Source: Cytobacillus oceanisediminis 2691 (GTDB lineage: Bacteria > Bacillota > Bacilli > Bacillales > Cytobacillaceae). Taken from it: DNA of 64,000 nt. Below, in pieces: positions 26,287 through 35,597 of the stretch. Made by a program: the position numbers and the translations under genes. Under the pieces are notes generated by a model. That model searched no databases. It was not told the DNA's origin and saw nothing but the letters and a program-made list of their open reading frames with translations. Each line of letters begins with the position of its first letter. Position 1 is the stretch's first letter. The stretch spans positions 2,517,501 through 2,581,500 of the forward strand of contig NZ_CP015506.1 in assembly GCF_000294775.2 (NCBI RefSeq), read 5' to 3'.

Positions 26287-27477
26287 CTAATTTTTTGTCT
26301 TTATATAATAACGCTTTAAAAATTCTACATAAATATCATCATGAACAAGCCATGCCTGGTATTTTCTTTTAATATAATTTTCTGCCTGCTGAAAGTTCTG
26401 ATAGGGTTCGCGGACGGGCTTTCCGTTCATTTCCAGAATCCAATTGTCCTCGCCTGCAGCAAAAATAAAAAATTTGTCTCCTTTCTTATTTTCGTATAGT
26501 GATCCCTGCATAGAACTTTTATTATTGTATTTGTTCCTGAATGCATCCTGCCTCATGGGATCCAGAGGGAAAATATCCTGAACGAATAGTTTATAAGCAT
26601 CTTTTCCCATCGAACAGCCTGACGCTTTTGCATGTCCTCCTCCTCCAAACTTTCCGGCGACGGCAGATACATCAACGTGGTCATGAATTGTCCTGAAACT
26701 GATTTTTTTGCCCCCAAGGTTTAAGATAGCGATATAATCCAAATGGGGAAAATCTTTGCCAAGTTCGTTTCCTAATTCAGAATGATAGGATTCAGCATGG
26801 ACGATGCCAGCACAATATTCACCAATGAACGTTTGGACAATTTCCCGCTTCTTCCGTCTAACATAACGCTCAATCTTTTCCTCTTCCATTTCCAGTAATT
26901 TTTGTTCAAAATCATCAAATTCGAAATGATCTGAGTTTATGATTCTTTCCGTCATTTTTTCTTCGAATTCTTCAATGGAAACCATAAAGAATAGATCGTT
27001 CAGATTCTTTGCTTTAATATTATCATTTTGGTCCCATTCCCAAGTATCATACTGGCGGACAAGTTCAACGAATTCGTCCAGGGCCTGGGATGATTTAATC
27101 AGTTCATGTTCCAAGAGATATTCATACAGCAAAGAGGTTGCAGCTGTGAGCCTGCCATCATCATATTGAACCTTCACTCTGCCCCAGTTGTAATCATTAA
27201 AGTGCAGGGCTGTTTTGTGATGGTCAATTAATCTGACTTTGCCGCCGCCTTTTTCCAGATCATCAAGCCTTATCAAGTTTTCATCATTAACAGATAAATC
27301 CGTGATAATTAAAAAGTCATCCTTCAATTTCTTTTCATTTTCAAACAATTTTTCAATCTGATGATCAAGTCCCATTACAGAGTTATAGCGTACCTCGACA
27401 TCTTTTCCAAAAGCAATCTTTGCAACGATGCCGCATCCGACGCCATCAAGGTCATTATGTGTATACAGCCTGTACAA
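26287..27477 (-). CDS. nrnB: Oligoribonuclease NrnB-like DHH phosphoesterase
   Basis: 396 residues. The N-terminal DHH domain has MYRLYTHNDLDGVGCG, ITDLSVND and LIDHHKTALH; the C-terminal DHHA1 part has GKFGGGGHAKASG. This is the layout of B. subtilis NrnB (YngD), a manganese-dependent 3'-5' nanoRNase in RNA turnover. Start placed at the TTG 7 nt after GCAGGTG, giving the MYRLYTHND N-terminus that matches NrnB; the TTG two codons upstream is too close to the ribosome site. Confidence 0.88.
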   Translation of the reverse strand: MYRLYTHNDLDGVGCGIVAKIAFGKDVEVRYNSVMGLDHQIEKLFENEKKLKDDFLIITDLSVNDENLIRLDDLEKGGGKVRLIDHHKTALHFNDYNWGRVKVQYDDGRLTAATSLLYEYLLEHELIKSSQALDEFVELVRQYDTWEWDQNDNIKAKNLNDLFFMVSIEEFEEKMTERIINSDHFEFDDFEQKLLEMEEEKIERYVRRKKREIVQTFIGEYCAGIVHAESYHSELGNELGKDFPHLDYIAILNLGGKKISFRTIHDHVDVSAVAGKFGGGGHAKASGCSMGKDAYKLFVQDIFPLDPMRQDAFRNKYNNKSSMQGSLYENKKGDKFFIFAAGEDNWILEMNGKPVREPYQNFQQAENYIKRKYQAWLVHDDIYVEFLKRYYIKTKN

Positions 27478-27542
27478 TATCAATCACCTGCTATTCTTAG
27501 ACTCATTCCTCTACTAGTTTGGTTGTGCAGGAAAATTCTATG

Positions 27543-27580
27543 CGGAAAATCCCCGCTGCATTAATCGGGGATTTTCCAGT
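27543..27580 (-). terminator. Terminator at the end of the hut cluster
   Basis: GGAAAATCCCCG-ATTAATGCAG-CGGGGATTTTCC (minus strand) just after the YjiH-family gene. Long stem, modest T content. Confidence 0.7.
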
Positions 27581-28923
27581 TAAAGCAATATATAGGCCAG
27601 AGGCGCAGCAATCAGTATCGTTAGAATTGTTCTTTCTGCCCAGATGACAAGCAGCTGAGGAATGGTGATCGGGATCTCTGTTGATAGAATACACGGGACA
27701 AGTGCAGAAAAGAAAATGATAGCTGATACTGAAACGACTCCGATAACAAATTTAGTGGCCAGTGCTGCCTCTGCTGCAAGCAATGCCGGCAAAAACATTT
27801 CAGCAATCCCCACTGCACTTGCTTTTGCTGCTAATAATGGCTCAGGCAGCTGCACTAGAGCCGTAAAAGGATAAAAGATATATCCAAGCCAGTCGAAAAC
27901 AGGAGTGAATTCTGCAAGAACCAAGCCTAATAAACCTACTGACATAATGGATGGCAAAATGGACATCGTCATGACAAACCCATCTTTTAAATTATCTCTG
28001 ATGTTTTTCCATAATCCCGGGGACTGAGCGGCTGTATCCATCGCTTCTTTCCAGGCTGCCTGCAGACGGCTCCCTGAAAAGGTTTCCTTTGGAGGCAGCT
28101 GTCCATTGTAATATTCTTCGCTCATTGATCTAAGAGGCCAGATTCTTACCGTAATAGCCGTTACGATGAAGGTTACAGCAAAGGTCGTCCAAAAATATGT
28201 GTTCCAGATTTCCATCAATCCAAGTGTTTTGGCAACAACAATCATGAACGTTGCGGAGACCGTTGAGAATCCGGTAGCTATAATGGCAGCTTCCTTAATA
28301 CTGTATTTTCCTTCTTTGAATACCCTGTTTGTAATGAGCAGCCCGATTGAATAGCTTCCTACAAAAGAAGCCACTGCATCGATTGCAGATTTCCCGGGTG
28401 TTTTCCAGATCGGCTTCATAATCGGCTGCATTATGACACCGAAAAATTCAAGGAGACCATATCCAACCAGCAGTGCAAGAAAAACGGAGCCGATTGGAAC
28501 GAGCAGCCCGACAGGCACGACGAGTTTGTCAAACAAAAACGGCCCCATACTCGGGTCATATAGCCAGTCAGGGCCATAGCCGGAGACGATCATTATGGCG
28601 ACAAATAACCCACTCACTTTAAAAATGGAAAATACAATATTTACCTTGTTCTTGTTCCAGGATTTTGTATAGAAAGGATAAATGGCGCCAAGCAGGATGA
28701 CGAGTAAGGCATAATAAGGGACAGCTGCAGGTATGGAAGTCTGAATGGCTGTGACAATATGGTCAAGCATGATGGAGGATTTCTCATTAACGGTGACGGG
28801 AACAAAAAACATAAATAGGCCAATTGCGCTGAAAAGAAAAAATTTAACCTTATTTTTCAAAGCTGCATTTGGATTCTTGAGCTCAGGCTGGTGAGATTGA
28901 TTCACTACAGTTTCTTTTTCCAT
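27580..28923 (-). CDS. YjiH-family membrane protein (nucleoside-recognition/gate domain)
   Basis: 447 residues, about ten membrane helices. Gate-domain landmarks are ASFVGSYSIGLLITNRVF, FSTVSATFMIVVAKTLG, and near the end FFSALVPCILSTEIP. It occupies the place of HutM, downstream of hutG (47 nt gap) and in the same direction. An imidazole, histidine or urocanate transport role is therefore inferred from context, not sequence. Start at the second of two close ATGs, 7 nt after AGGGGGA. Confidence 0.75.
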   Translation of the reverse strand: MEKETVVNQSHQPELKNPNAALKNKVKFFLFSAIGLFMFFVPVTVNEKSSIMLDHIVTAIQTSIPAAVPYYALLVILLGAIYPFYTKSWNKNKVNIVFSIFKVSGLFVAIMIVSGYGPDWLYDPSMGPFLFDKLVVPVGLLVPIGSVFLALLVGYGLLEFFGVIMQPIMKPIWKTPGKSAIDAVASFVGSYSIGLLITNRVFKEGKYSIKEAAIIATGFSTVSATFMIVVAKTLGLMEIWNTYFWTTFAVTFIVTAITVRIWPLRSMSEEYYNGQLPPKETFSGSRLQAAWKEAMDTAAQSPGLWKNIRDNLKDGFVMTMSILPSIMSVGLLGLVLAEFTPVFDWLGYIFYPFTALVQLPEPLLAAKASAVGIAEMFLPALLAAEAALATKFVIGVVSVSAIIFFSALVPCILSTEIPITIPQLLVIWAERTILTILIAAPLAYILL

Positions 28924-28969
28924 TCTCATTCCCCCTAGTAATTTAGCGGTAAGGAGCAAAATCAGCCCC

Positions 28970-29950
28970 TTACCTCCTGTTCATTAATGCTGTCAAAAAG
29001 GTCAGAAAAGTGTAAGTGCCTGCTTTCACCGTTGGCTGTGCCTGGTGATCTCTTGTTGGATCGAGGCAAACTATATCCATGGCTGCAGTTTTGGAAGAAA
29101 GTCCTGCAGCATATACCGCACTGAATAATTCTTCGGTGCTCATGCCGCCTGGTGTGGATGCAGGAACCCCAGGAGCAAAGCCGATATCAAGCACGTCCAT
29201 GTCAATCGTGACGTAAATTTTATCCACTTTTGACTCCAGCTGTAAAAGTGCTTCTTTAACCGTTTTTTCAATTCCCCGTCTTCTGGCTTCTTTCAGCGTA
29301 ATATAATTGAGTTTGTGCTCTTTTGCATAACTGATAAGTGACTGGCTGTTAAAAAAGCCATGAAGGCCAATATTATAGACATTTTCCCCTTTAATCATGC
29401 TGTTCTGAATCAGGTTGCGGATTGGTGTCCCATTAGTCGGCCCATGGTCTTCAAGGCTTCTGAGATCAAGGTGAGTATCGAGCTGAAGTATGCCGATTTC
29501 TTTTTCTGGCTCCAGTTCTTTCAGACCGCTGACAAGCATGGCTGTAATGGAGTGATCTCCTCCAATCGCAATTGGAAATGAATCAGGAAACTGTTTTCTT
29601 ATATCTTTCATTGTCTGTTTGATATTGGAATGGCATTGAGGAATATCCGTGAAATGCATTTTTACATCGCCAAGATCTGCAACCTTCATCTTTTGAAGAT
29701 CACTTTCAAAATCCAGATTGTATGTGGAAAAGCCTTTCCAGGATCTCCTGAATGATTCAGGGAATTCAGATGCTCCTGATGGGCTTATGGATGAGCGGGA
29801 AAGAGGGACACCAAATAGCACGACATCCCATTTTTCTTTTTTCAACTCCTCTTCCCTCTGGATTTGGCGTATCCATTCATTAACCTTAACGTCAGTTCCT
29901 ATTTCGGCTTGCGGCCAAAAGAACCCGGGAGAATTTATTGTTGGCAGCAT
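28970..29950 (-). CDS. hutG: Formimidoylglutamase
   Basis: 326 residues, ureohydrolase fold. The manganese ligands are visible in GGDHSITA, LDTHLDLR and TIDMDVLD, and PASTPGG is the specificity loop. Cleaves N-formimino-L-glutamate to glutamate and formamide, the last step of this form of histidine degradation. Its start overlaps the 3' end of hutI by 16 nt; AAAGGAGGAAGCTT lies inside the hutI end. Confidence 0.92.
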   Translation of the reverse strand: MLPTINSPGFFWPQAEIGTDVKVNEWIRQIQREEELKKEKWDVVLFGVPLSRSSISPSGASEFPESFRRSWKGFSTYNLDFESDLQKMKVADLGDVKMHFTDIPQCHSNIKQTMKDIRKQFPDSFPIAIGGDHSITAMLVSGLKELEPEKEIGILQLDTHLDLRSLEDHGPTNGTPIRNLIQNSMIKGENVYNIGLHGFFNSQSLISYAKEHKLNYITLKEARRRGIEKTVKEALLQLESKVDKIYVTIDMDVLDIGFAPGVPASTPGGMSTEELFSAVYAAGLSSKTAAMDIVCLDPTRDHQAQPTVKAGTYTFLTFLTALMNRR

Positions 29951-31221
29951 AAGCTTCCTCCTTTAACGACCACTTTCCCATTTTTAATCACGGTGTCTGT
30001 ATGGTTCATTCCGTAGTGGTATTGCATTTGCATGTAGTTTGGTACATTGAGCAGCAGCAGATCAGCCTTTTTCCCCGCTTCAATGCTTCCCACTTCTTTT
30101 GCCCGATTGATGGCATGTGCTGCATTAATTGTAGCGGCAGTAATGGCTTCTGCCGGCGTTAAACCCATGTGCATACAAGCAAGATTCATCATAAAAGGCA
30201 TGGAGCAGGTTGGAGAAGAGCCGGGGTTGCAATCCGTTGATAAAGCAACCGGCACACCTTTATCGATCATCCGGCGTCCTCTGGCGGCTTCGGCCATCAA
30301 GAAGAAAGCTGTGCCTGGAAGAAGCACACCGATTACTCTCTTTTCAGCCATCATTTCCATGCCTTTATCAGATGCTCTAAGCAAATGATCTGCAGAAATG
30401 GCACCGACTTCCGCGGCAAGTTCCGCTCCCTCATATGGTTCGATTTCATCAGCATGGATTTTTGGAATCAGGCCAAGCTTCTTCCCTGCTTCAAGCAGCT
30501 TTCTGGACTGTTCTGGAGTGAATACGCCCCTTTCACAGAAAATATCGTTGAATTCGGCAAGCTTTTCTTCCGCTACTTTCGGAAGCATTTCTTCAATGAC
30601 CAAATCAACAAAAGCGTCTGGATTCTCTTTGTATTCTGCAGGAACCGCATGTGCACCCATAAAGGTGCGGACAATATCCACCGGATGCAGTTCATCCGCT
30701 TTCCGGGCTGCAGTCAGCTGCTTGCGCTCCGTTTCCCAATCCAGGCCATATCCGCTTTTTGCCTCTATTGTGGTTACTCCGTGTTTAAGAAAGCGATCCA
30801 GACGGACAAGACTCGCTTCTACCAATTCCTCTTCAGATGCTTTTCTGGTCATTGAAGTGGTGGCGTGAATTCCGCCGCCATTGTTCATAATTTCCATATA
30901 CGTCGCCCCGTTCAGGCGCATATTGAACTCCTCTTCCCTGCTGCCTGCATAAACTAGATGTGTATGCGGATCAACAAGTCCTGGGAGAAGAATTTTCCCT
31001 GAGGCATCAATGATTTCAGCATCATGAAGCCGGCTTTGATAGTCAGCTCCCAGTTCCGCTGTTGTACCTGCTGATTTGATAATGTCTTCTTCGATCCATA
31101 CCGCCCCGTCTTCTATGATGTGAAGTTCACTCATTTTTTCTTTCGTCAAGGGCTGTGCGGAGCTGCCCTTTAATGTAATCATTTGATTTGCATGTTTGAT
31201 AAAAATAGGTTTTGAGTGCAT
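29935..31221 (-). CDS. hutI: Imidazolonepropionase
   Basis: 428 residues, amidohydrolase fold. Metal and substrate motifs VDPHTHLVYAGSREEEF, KSGYGLDWE, HADEIEPYEGAELAAE and STDCNPGSSPT. Hydrolyses 4-imidazolone-5-propanoate to formiminoglutamate. The start is the ATG after TTAAGGAGGAGCACATT; the frame runs 47 codons further upstream through an AT-rich leader that is not protein-like. Confidence 0.93.
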   Translation of the reverse strand: MHSKPIFIKHANQMITLKGSSAQPLTKEKMSELHIIEDGAVWIEEDIIKSAGTTAELGADYQSRLHDAEIIDASGKILLPGLVDPHTHLVYAGSREEEFNMRLNGATYMEIMNNGGGIHATTSMTRKASEEELVEASLVRLDRFLKHGVTTIEAKSGYGLDWETERKQLTAARKADELHPVDIVRTFMGAHAVPAEYKENPDAFVDLVIEEMLPKVAEEKLAEFNDIFCERGVFTPEQSRKLLEAGKKLGLIPKIHADEIEPYEGAELAAEVGAISADHLLRASDKGMEMMAEKRVIGVLLPGTAFFLMAEAARGRRMIDKGVPVALSTDCNPGSSPTCSMPFMMNLACMHMGLTPAEAITAATINAAHAINRAKEVGSIEAGKKADLLLLNVPNYMQMQYHYGMNHTDTVIKNGKVVVKGGSLCCQQ

Positions 31222-31442
31222 AATGTGCTCCTCCTTAAAAAATGGAAGTTCCAATCCGAAATAATAACGGATTGGAGTGCTTCCTATTAGAAAATATAAA
31301 AGGCTATTTGCCAGTTTAAGAGTTTTCTTTGCTGAATTGACTGGCTTATTTGCAAATTGCATGGCTTATTTGCTGATTTGGTGTTTTCTTTGCTTGTTTT
31401 CCGCCATCATTTGCAAAGTTTATAAAATACATTAAAAAATCT
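31222..31442 (-). other. hutU-hutI intergenic leader with GCAAA-type repeats and a hairpin
   Basis: In the transcribed direction the region holds repeated GCAAATAAGCCA (twice) and AGCAAAGAAAAC (twice) and further GCAAAT copies. A hairpin TCCAATCCG-TTATTATTT-CGGATTGGA lies 25 bases before the hutI ribosome site. The A-rich repeats would leave the mRNA unstructured; the hairpin may set the ends of processed messages. Confidence 0.5.
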
Positions 31443-33104
31443 TTATTTCATCATCGGAATGTTTACGCCTTTTTCTTTTGCTGTTTTGATAGCAAGGTCA
31501 TAGCCTGCATCAACATGGCGCACAATTCCCATGCCCGGATCAGATGTAAGCACCCGTTCAAGGCGCTGTTCTGCTTCCTTTGTGCCGTCTGCCACGATGA
31601 CCATTCCTGCATGAAGTGAGTAGCCCATTCCTACACCGCCTCCATGGTGGACGGATACCCAGCTTGCACCGCCGACCGCATTGATCAGTGCATTCAGGAT
31701 CGGCCAGTCTGCCACTGCATCACTGCCGTCCTTCATGCTTTCTGTCTCACGGTTCGGTGATGCAACGGAACCAGAATCGAGATGGTCGCGGCCAATAACG
31801 ATAGGTGCTTTCAATTCACCTTTTGCCACCATATCATTAATTATTTTTCCAAATCGGGCGCGCTCCCCATATCCAAGCCAGCAAATTCTTGAAGGCAGGC
31901 CCTGGAATTGGATTTTCTCCTGTGCCATCCTGATCCATTTGCAAAGGTGTTCGTTATCAGCAAATTCGCGCAGGATCACTTCATCGGTTTTATAGATATC
32001 TTCAGGATCTCCCGATAGTGCTACCCAGCGGAAAGGTCCCTTTCCTTCACAGAATAGCGGCCGGATATAGGCAGGCACGAATCCAGGGAAATCAAATGCT
32101 TTCTCAACACCTTCATCTTTTGCCACCTGACGGATATTGTTTCCGTAATCAAATGTGACTGCACCTTTCTTTTGCATGTCCAGCATAGCCTGAACATGGA
32201 CAGCCATGCTGGCCTTTGACTTCTGAACATATTCAGCAGCATTTTCCTTTCGCAGAACAGCTGCATTTTCTAAAGAATAGCCGATTGGAACATAGCCATT
32301 TAAAGGATCATGTGCAGAAGTCTGGTCAGTCAGGACATCCGGGATGAAGTTCATTTCCAGCATTTTTGGCAGAATTTCAGCTGCATTGCCTAAGAGGCCG
32401 ATAGAAAGCGGGCGGCCCTCGTGTTTTGCCTCTGTTGCTAATTTAATAGCCTCTTCAATTGAATAAACTTTTGTATCCAGATATTTGGTTTCAAGTCTGC
32501 GGTCAATGCGGTGTTCATCTACATCAATAGCAATGCAGACACCATCATTCATTGTTACTGCAAGCGGCTGAGCGCCACCCATTCCTCCAAGGCCTGCTGT
32601 TAAAGTAATAGTCTGTTTCAGTGAACCGGAGAAGTGCTGTCTGCCAAGCTCTGCAAAGGTTTCATAGGTTCCTTGCACGATTCCCTGACTTCCGATATAA
32701 ATCCAGCTTCCAGCTGTCATTTGGCCGTACATCATCAAGCCTTTCTTATCAAGCTCATGGAAGGTATCCCAATTCGCCCAGGCTGGCACAAGATTCGAAT
32801 TGGCGATCAATACCTTCGGTGCATCTTTATGTGATTTAAAGACCGCAACCGGCTTGCCGGATTGGACAAGAAGTGTTTCATCGTCTTCTAATTCATGTAA
32901 TGTTTTGACAATCGCGTCATAGCAGTCCCAATTTCTTGCTGCCTTCCCAATCCCTCCGTAAACAACCAGCTCTTCAGGAATCTCTGCAACTTCTTTGTCT
33001 AAGTTATTCATAAGCATGCGGAGTGCTGCTTCCTGAATCCAGCCCTTAGCATGAAGCTCACTGCCTTGATAGTTTTTTATTTCTCTTTTTGTTTCCGCTT
33101 TCAT
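31443..33104 (-). CDS. hutU: Urocanate hydratase
   Basis: 553 residues, the normal length. NAD-binding [14 protein letters not shown], the active-site region [17 protein letters not shown] and [19 protein letters not shown], and [11 protein letters not shown] are all present. Converts urocanate to imidazolone propionate using tightly bound NAD+. First structural gene of the cluster: GGAGGGATAACA before the ATG and an AT-rich promoter region with direct repeats upstream. hutH, which supplies urocanate, is not in this window. Confidence 0.95.
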   Translation of the reverse strand: MKAETKREIKNYQGSELHAKGWIQEAALRMLMNNLDKEVAEIPEELVVYGGIGKAARNWDCYDAIVKTLHELEDDETLLVQSGKPVAVFKSHKDAPKVLIANSNLVPAWANWDTFHELDKKGLMMYGQMTAGSWIYIGSQGIVQGTYETFAELGRQHFSGSLKQTITLTAGLGGMGGAQPLAVTMNDGVCIAIDVDEHRIDRRLETKYLDTKVYSIEEAIKLATEAKHEGRPLSIGLLGNAAEILPKMLEMNFIPDVLTDQTSAHDPLNGYVPIGYSLENAAVLRKENAAEYVQKSKASMAVHVQAMLDMQKKGAVTFDYGNNIRQVAKDEGVEKAFDFPGFVPAYIRPLFCEGKGPFRWVALSGDPEDIYKTDEVILREFADNEHLCKWIRMAQEKIQFQGLPSRICWLGYGERARFGKIINDMVAKGELKAPIVIGRDHLDSGSVASPNRETESMKDGSDAVADWPILNALINAVGGASWVSVHHGGGVGMGYSLHAGMVIVADGTKEAEQRLERVLTSDPGMGIVRHVDAGYDLAIKTAKEKGVNIPMMK

Positions 33105-33210
33105 TGTTATCCCTCCAATGTTATCTCATATTTAGATTTTATAATGAGAACTATCTGAAAAGTATAATAATTAAGTTTGATTTTTTATAATTTTGTTATA
33201 TTTTCATAGT

Positions 33211-33251
33211 GTATTTTTATAAAATTTATATAAATATTAGTATTTTTATAA
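33211..33251 (-). promoter_or_regulatory. 12-bp direct repeats upstream of hutU, candidate AraC-type operator
   Basis: GTATTTTTATAA (plus-strand reading) occurs perfectly at 33211-33222 and 33240-33251, a start-to-start distance of 29 bases or about three helical turns. The place, between the AraC-type regulator gene and hutU, fits a tandem activator site. The high AT content weakens the case. Confidence 0.45.
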
Positions 33252-33291
33252 TTAGAACAAAAAATAAACCCCCGGTTACACGGAGGTTTTA
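33252..33291 (-). terminator. Terminator overlapping the regulator's stop
   Basis: AAAACCTCCGTGTAACCGGGGGTTT followed by ATTTTTT on the minus strand; the TAA stop lies in the loop region. Confidence 0.65.
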
Positions 33292-34760
33292 TGCATGCTC
33301 TTTCTAAATTGATTTGGCGGCATTCCTTTAATCTTACTGAAAACTTTATTGAAATATTGCTGATTGCGAAAACCGCAGACAGATGCGATTTCCTTAATGC
33401 TTATTTCTGATTCCATCAAAAGCTTCGCAGATTGCCTAATTCGGGTTTCATTAAGCAGCTCCCGGAACGACTTGCCGCATTTTTTTGCGAGCATGGAGCT
33501 GATATAATTTGGGTTTCGATCTGCATATTCAGCTGCCCTTTCAAGAGTAACCTTAGGGTCCCAGTAATTCGTCTCAATAAAGAATAGGACTCTGTCAGTA
33601 AGTTCCAGCTTCAGCTTTTTATCAGAGCGTATGGTTTCAAAAACAAAGGAAATGAAGCTAATCATTTCGTTAATGACCTGGTAGATCAAGGGGGAATAAA
33701 GGATAGTCTGGAATAAACGAAGATACTCTTTCTCCATATCCCCGTCTGCCAGCCGGAAAGTCTTCATATGCCTGCGAATTTGCGCAAGAATACTGGTCAG
33801 CCGAATTCTGATGAGTCCTGGTTCCGGATAAGGGTCTGCCAAAATAAGAAACTCCTCGTAAAACCATGACTTCAGTGCTTCTAAATCAGACTGATTCAGG
33901 AAATCAATCCACCTGCTCTGTTCCTCGGGGGTTAAGAATGGATCAATTGATAGCCATTTAGGCAATGAGCTCTCCTCAATTACCTGATTAAATCCCCTGT
34001 AAAAAGTTAACTCCATCAGCTTCCTGTTCGCAAGATAGTGGCTTCTGACGGTTCCGCTGCCCTCCTTACCAGTATAAATGCTGATCGCAATTTGTTCTGC
34101 CGACGTTTCCTGCCAATCTCTCATAAATCTCAGGCTCTCCTCTTTCCAGGCCACATCAGATTTTTCAGCAATAATCAAAATCATATCACTCAAAATAAAA
34201 TAATGAACTGTTTTTTGGAAAGTATAGCTTTCAAGAAATTTAAACAGCTTTGGAAGCTCCAGAGGATTTTTGGACTTAATTCCGATAGATACAAGTGGTT
34301 CAGCCGAATTAGATTCTTCTATAAATAAATCCTGGTAATTGAAGTCTTTTTCAGCTTTCTGACTGGATTTTTGTTCTGCAGAACGACTAATCATCTGATT
34401 GCGCCTATGAATCTTTCGCGCTGATTTTAATAAAATATCTGCTGAAATCGGCTTAAGTATTAAATCAGATACACCCATGTCGATGGCTCTTTTTGCTTGT
34501 GAAAAGGTCGCTTCCATTGTTAAGGCAATCAAATCCGGCCCTATGATCTGAGTGGTTTTTAAAAATGAACCAAAACTTTCTTCATTTATCAGATCAAGTT
34601 CAAAAATCAATAGGTCTGGCTGAAAAGTTTCAAGCTTCTTAATAAGCCCTGCTTCATTTTGTGCTGACTCTACCTGCCATGCGTTCATAGAAGATTTAAG
34701 AAGCCACTCTATGCCTTTCGTATCGTACTCATCCCGATTGGCCACAAGTACTTTGTACAT
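33276..34760 (-). CDS. AraC-family response regulator with atypical receiver (Glu54)
   Basis: 494 residues, YesN-like layout. Receiver about 1-120, a middle region of unknown fold (about 145-380), and a C-terminal AraC domain with two helix-turn-helices (RAAEYADRNPNYISSMLAKK and IKEIASVCGFRNQQYFNKVF). In the receiver, PDLLIFE aligns Glu54 with the usual phospho-acceptor Asp; the switch Thr (ALTME) and Lys (LKPIS) remain. It may therefore be locked in an active-like state. It sits directly upstream of hutU in the same direction but with its own terminator. HutP is absent, so it is the likely hut regulator (inference). No kinase is adjacent. AAGGATG ribosome site. Confidence 0.82.
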   Translation of the reverse strand: MYKVLVANRDEYDTKGIEWLLKSSMNAWQVESAQNEAGLIKKLETFQPDLLIFELDLINEESFGSFLKTTQIIGPDLIALTMEATFSQAKRAIDMGVSDLILKPISADILLKSARKIHRRNQMISRSAEQKSSQKAEKDFNYQDLFIEESNSAEPLVSIGIKSKNPLELPKLFKFLESYTFQKTVHYFILSDMILIIAEKSDVAWKEESLRFMRDWQETSAEQIAISIYTGKEGSGTVRSHYLANRKLMELTFYRGFNQVIEESSLPKWLSIDPFLTPEEQSRWIDFLNQSDLEALKSWFYEEFLILADPYPEPGLIRIRLTSILAQIRRHMKTFRLADGDMEKEYLRLFQTILYSPLIYQVINEMISFISFVFETIRSDKKLKLELTDRVLFFIETNYWDPKVTLERAAEYADRNPNYISSMLAKKCGKSFRELLNETRIRQSAKLLMESEISIKEIASVCGFRNQQYFNKVFSKIKGMPPNQFRKSMHKTSV

Positions 34761-34908
34761 GCTGCCACATCCTTTTTTAATTCTATTATGAAATAATATT
34801 TTGACAGTTGTAAAGAAATTATCGTAAAAATCTCAGAAATATTAGACAAGTTATGATGCCCTTCCTGCATATCTATATATGGACAACCAATTAGGAAGGA
34901 GTATGAGC

Positions 34909-35361
34909 ATGCCTTTTCTTGTATTAAAGAAACGCAGCATCATTGCATTTGTCATCATATTTTCAGTCATCGTTTCTGCATCAGTATGGTTTTTTTCAAA
35001 ATCTGATAGTTTGACAGTATTCAACCAGACGGAGGGCGAAAAAGTCCGGGAAATTCATATGGTTACAGGAGAATTTAAAGCCAAGCTGCCTGATGGCAAA
35101 GAATTTGAAGCTTATCGCTGGGATCCGGGAACTATTTTTCTGGAAAAAGATGAAAAGGTAAATTTGAAGATTTGGGGAGTTAATGGAATGGAACATCCAT
35201 ACATCATAGAAGGGACTGATATTAAAGGTGTGGTAAAAAAAGCAGAAGAAACGGTTGTCCCACTTCAATTTGATAAGGAGGGCGTTTACCGTCTAGTGTG
35301 TCTTACTCATCCGGATAAGGATAATAGCGGACCAATGATTGCTTATATTGTAGTAGACTAA
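34909..35361 (+). CDS. Membrane-anchored cupredoxin-like protein
   Basis: 150 residues. N-terminal membrane anchor (about 8-30), then a cupredoxin domain with GMEHPYI (His), LVCLTHP (Cys, His) and SGPM (Met), a His-Cys-His-Met set typical of type 1 copper sites. Expected on the outer face as an electron carrier or copper binder. The start was set at the ATG 7 nt after AGGAAGGAG; earlier in-frame ATGs overlap or precede that site. Divergent from the AraC-type regulator gene. Confidence 0.8.
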   Translation: MPFLVLKKRSIIAFVIIFSVIVSASVWFFSKSDSLTVFNQTEGEKVREIHMVTGEFKAKLPDGKEFEAYRWDPGTIFLEKDEKVNLKIWGVNGMEHPYIIEGTDIKGVVKKAEETVVPLQFDKEGVYRLVCLTHPDKDNSGPMIAYIVVD

Positions 35362-35374
35362 CTAATGGGAAAAG

Positions 35375-35406
35375 GGAAAGCACCGGATAATCCGGTGCTT
35401 TTCTAA
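35375..35406 (+). terminator. Terminator after the cupredoxin gene
   Basis: AAAGCACCGGAT-AATCCGGTGCTTTT: a near-perfect stem. Confidence 0.85.
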
Positions 35407-35435
35407 ATAAAAAGAAAACTTTTTACTTCGAAAAC

Positions 35436-35592
35436 TTTCTAGCGCAAGCAGCCTGTCCCCTCGGGATGAGGACCCATGACAAGGAAGGCTTCGTCAGCAT
35501 AATCATCGCACGACCAAAAGCGGCAGCTTTTGGGAGGACGTGGCGTTCTTAGTCTGCGTTCCTTCGTGAGCAAGGCGCTTCCGCTTTTCTTC
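35436..35592 (-). repeat. Dispersed intergenic repeat, copy 1 (shortened)
   Basis: Read on the minus strand it begins AAAAGCGGAAGCGCCTTG and runs through CACGTCCTCCCAAAAGCTGC to GACGAAGCCTTCCTTGTC, then a diverged end GCTTGCGCTAGAAAG. It is highly similar over about 130 bases to the element at 41979-42200 on the plus strand, making an inverted pair. The central hairpin of copy 2 is missing here. Confidence 0.8.
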
Positions 35593-35597
35593 TTCTC

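Noticed and set aside
30385..30868. Two 156-codon frames on the plus strand opposite hutI
   Set aside because: Shadows of hutI with no ribosome site and biased composition.
31222..31362. 47-residue N-terminal extension of HutI
   Set aside because: It translates an AT-rich leader, and AAGGAGGAGCACATT directly precedes the internal ATG that matches HutI N-termini.
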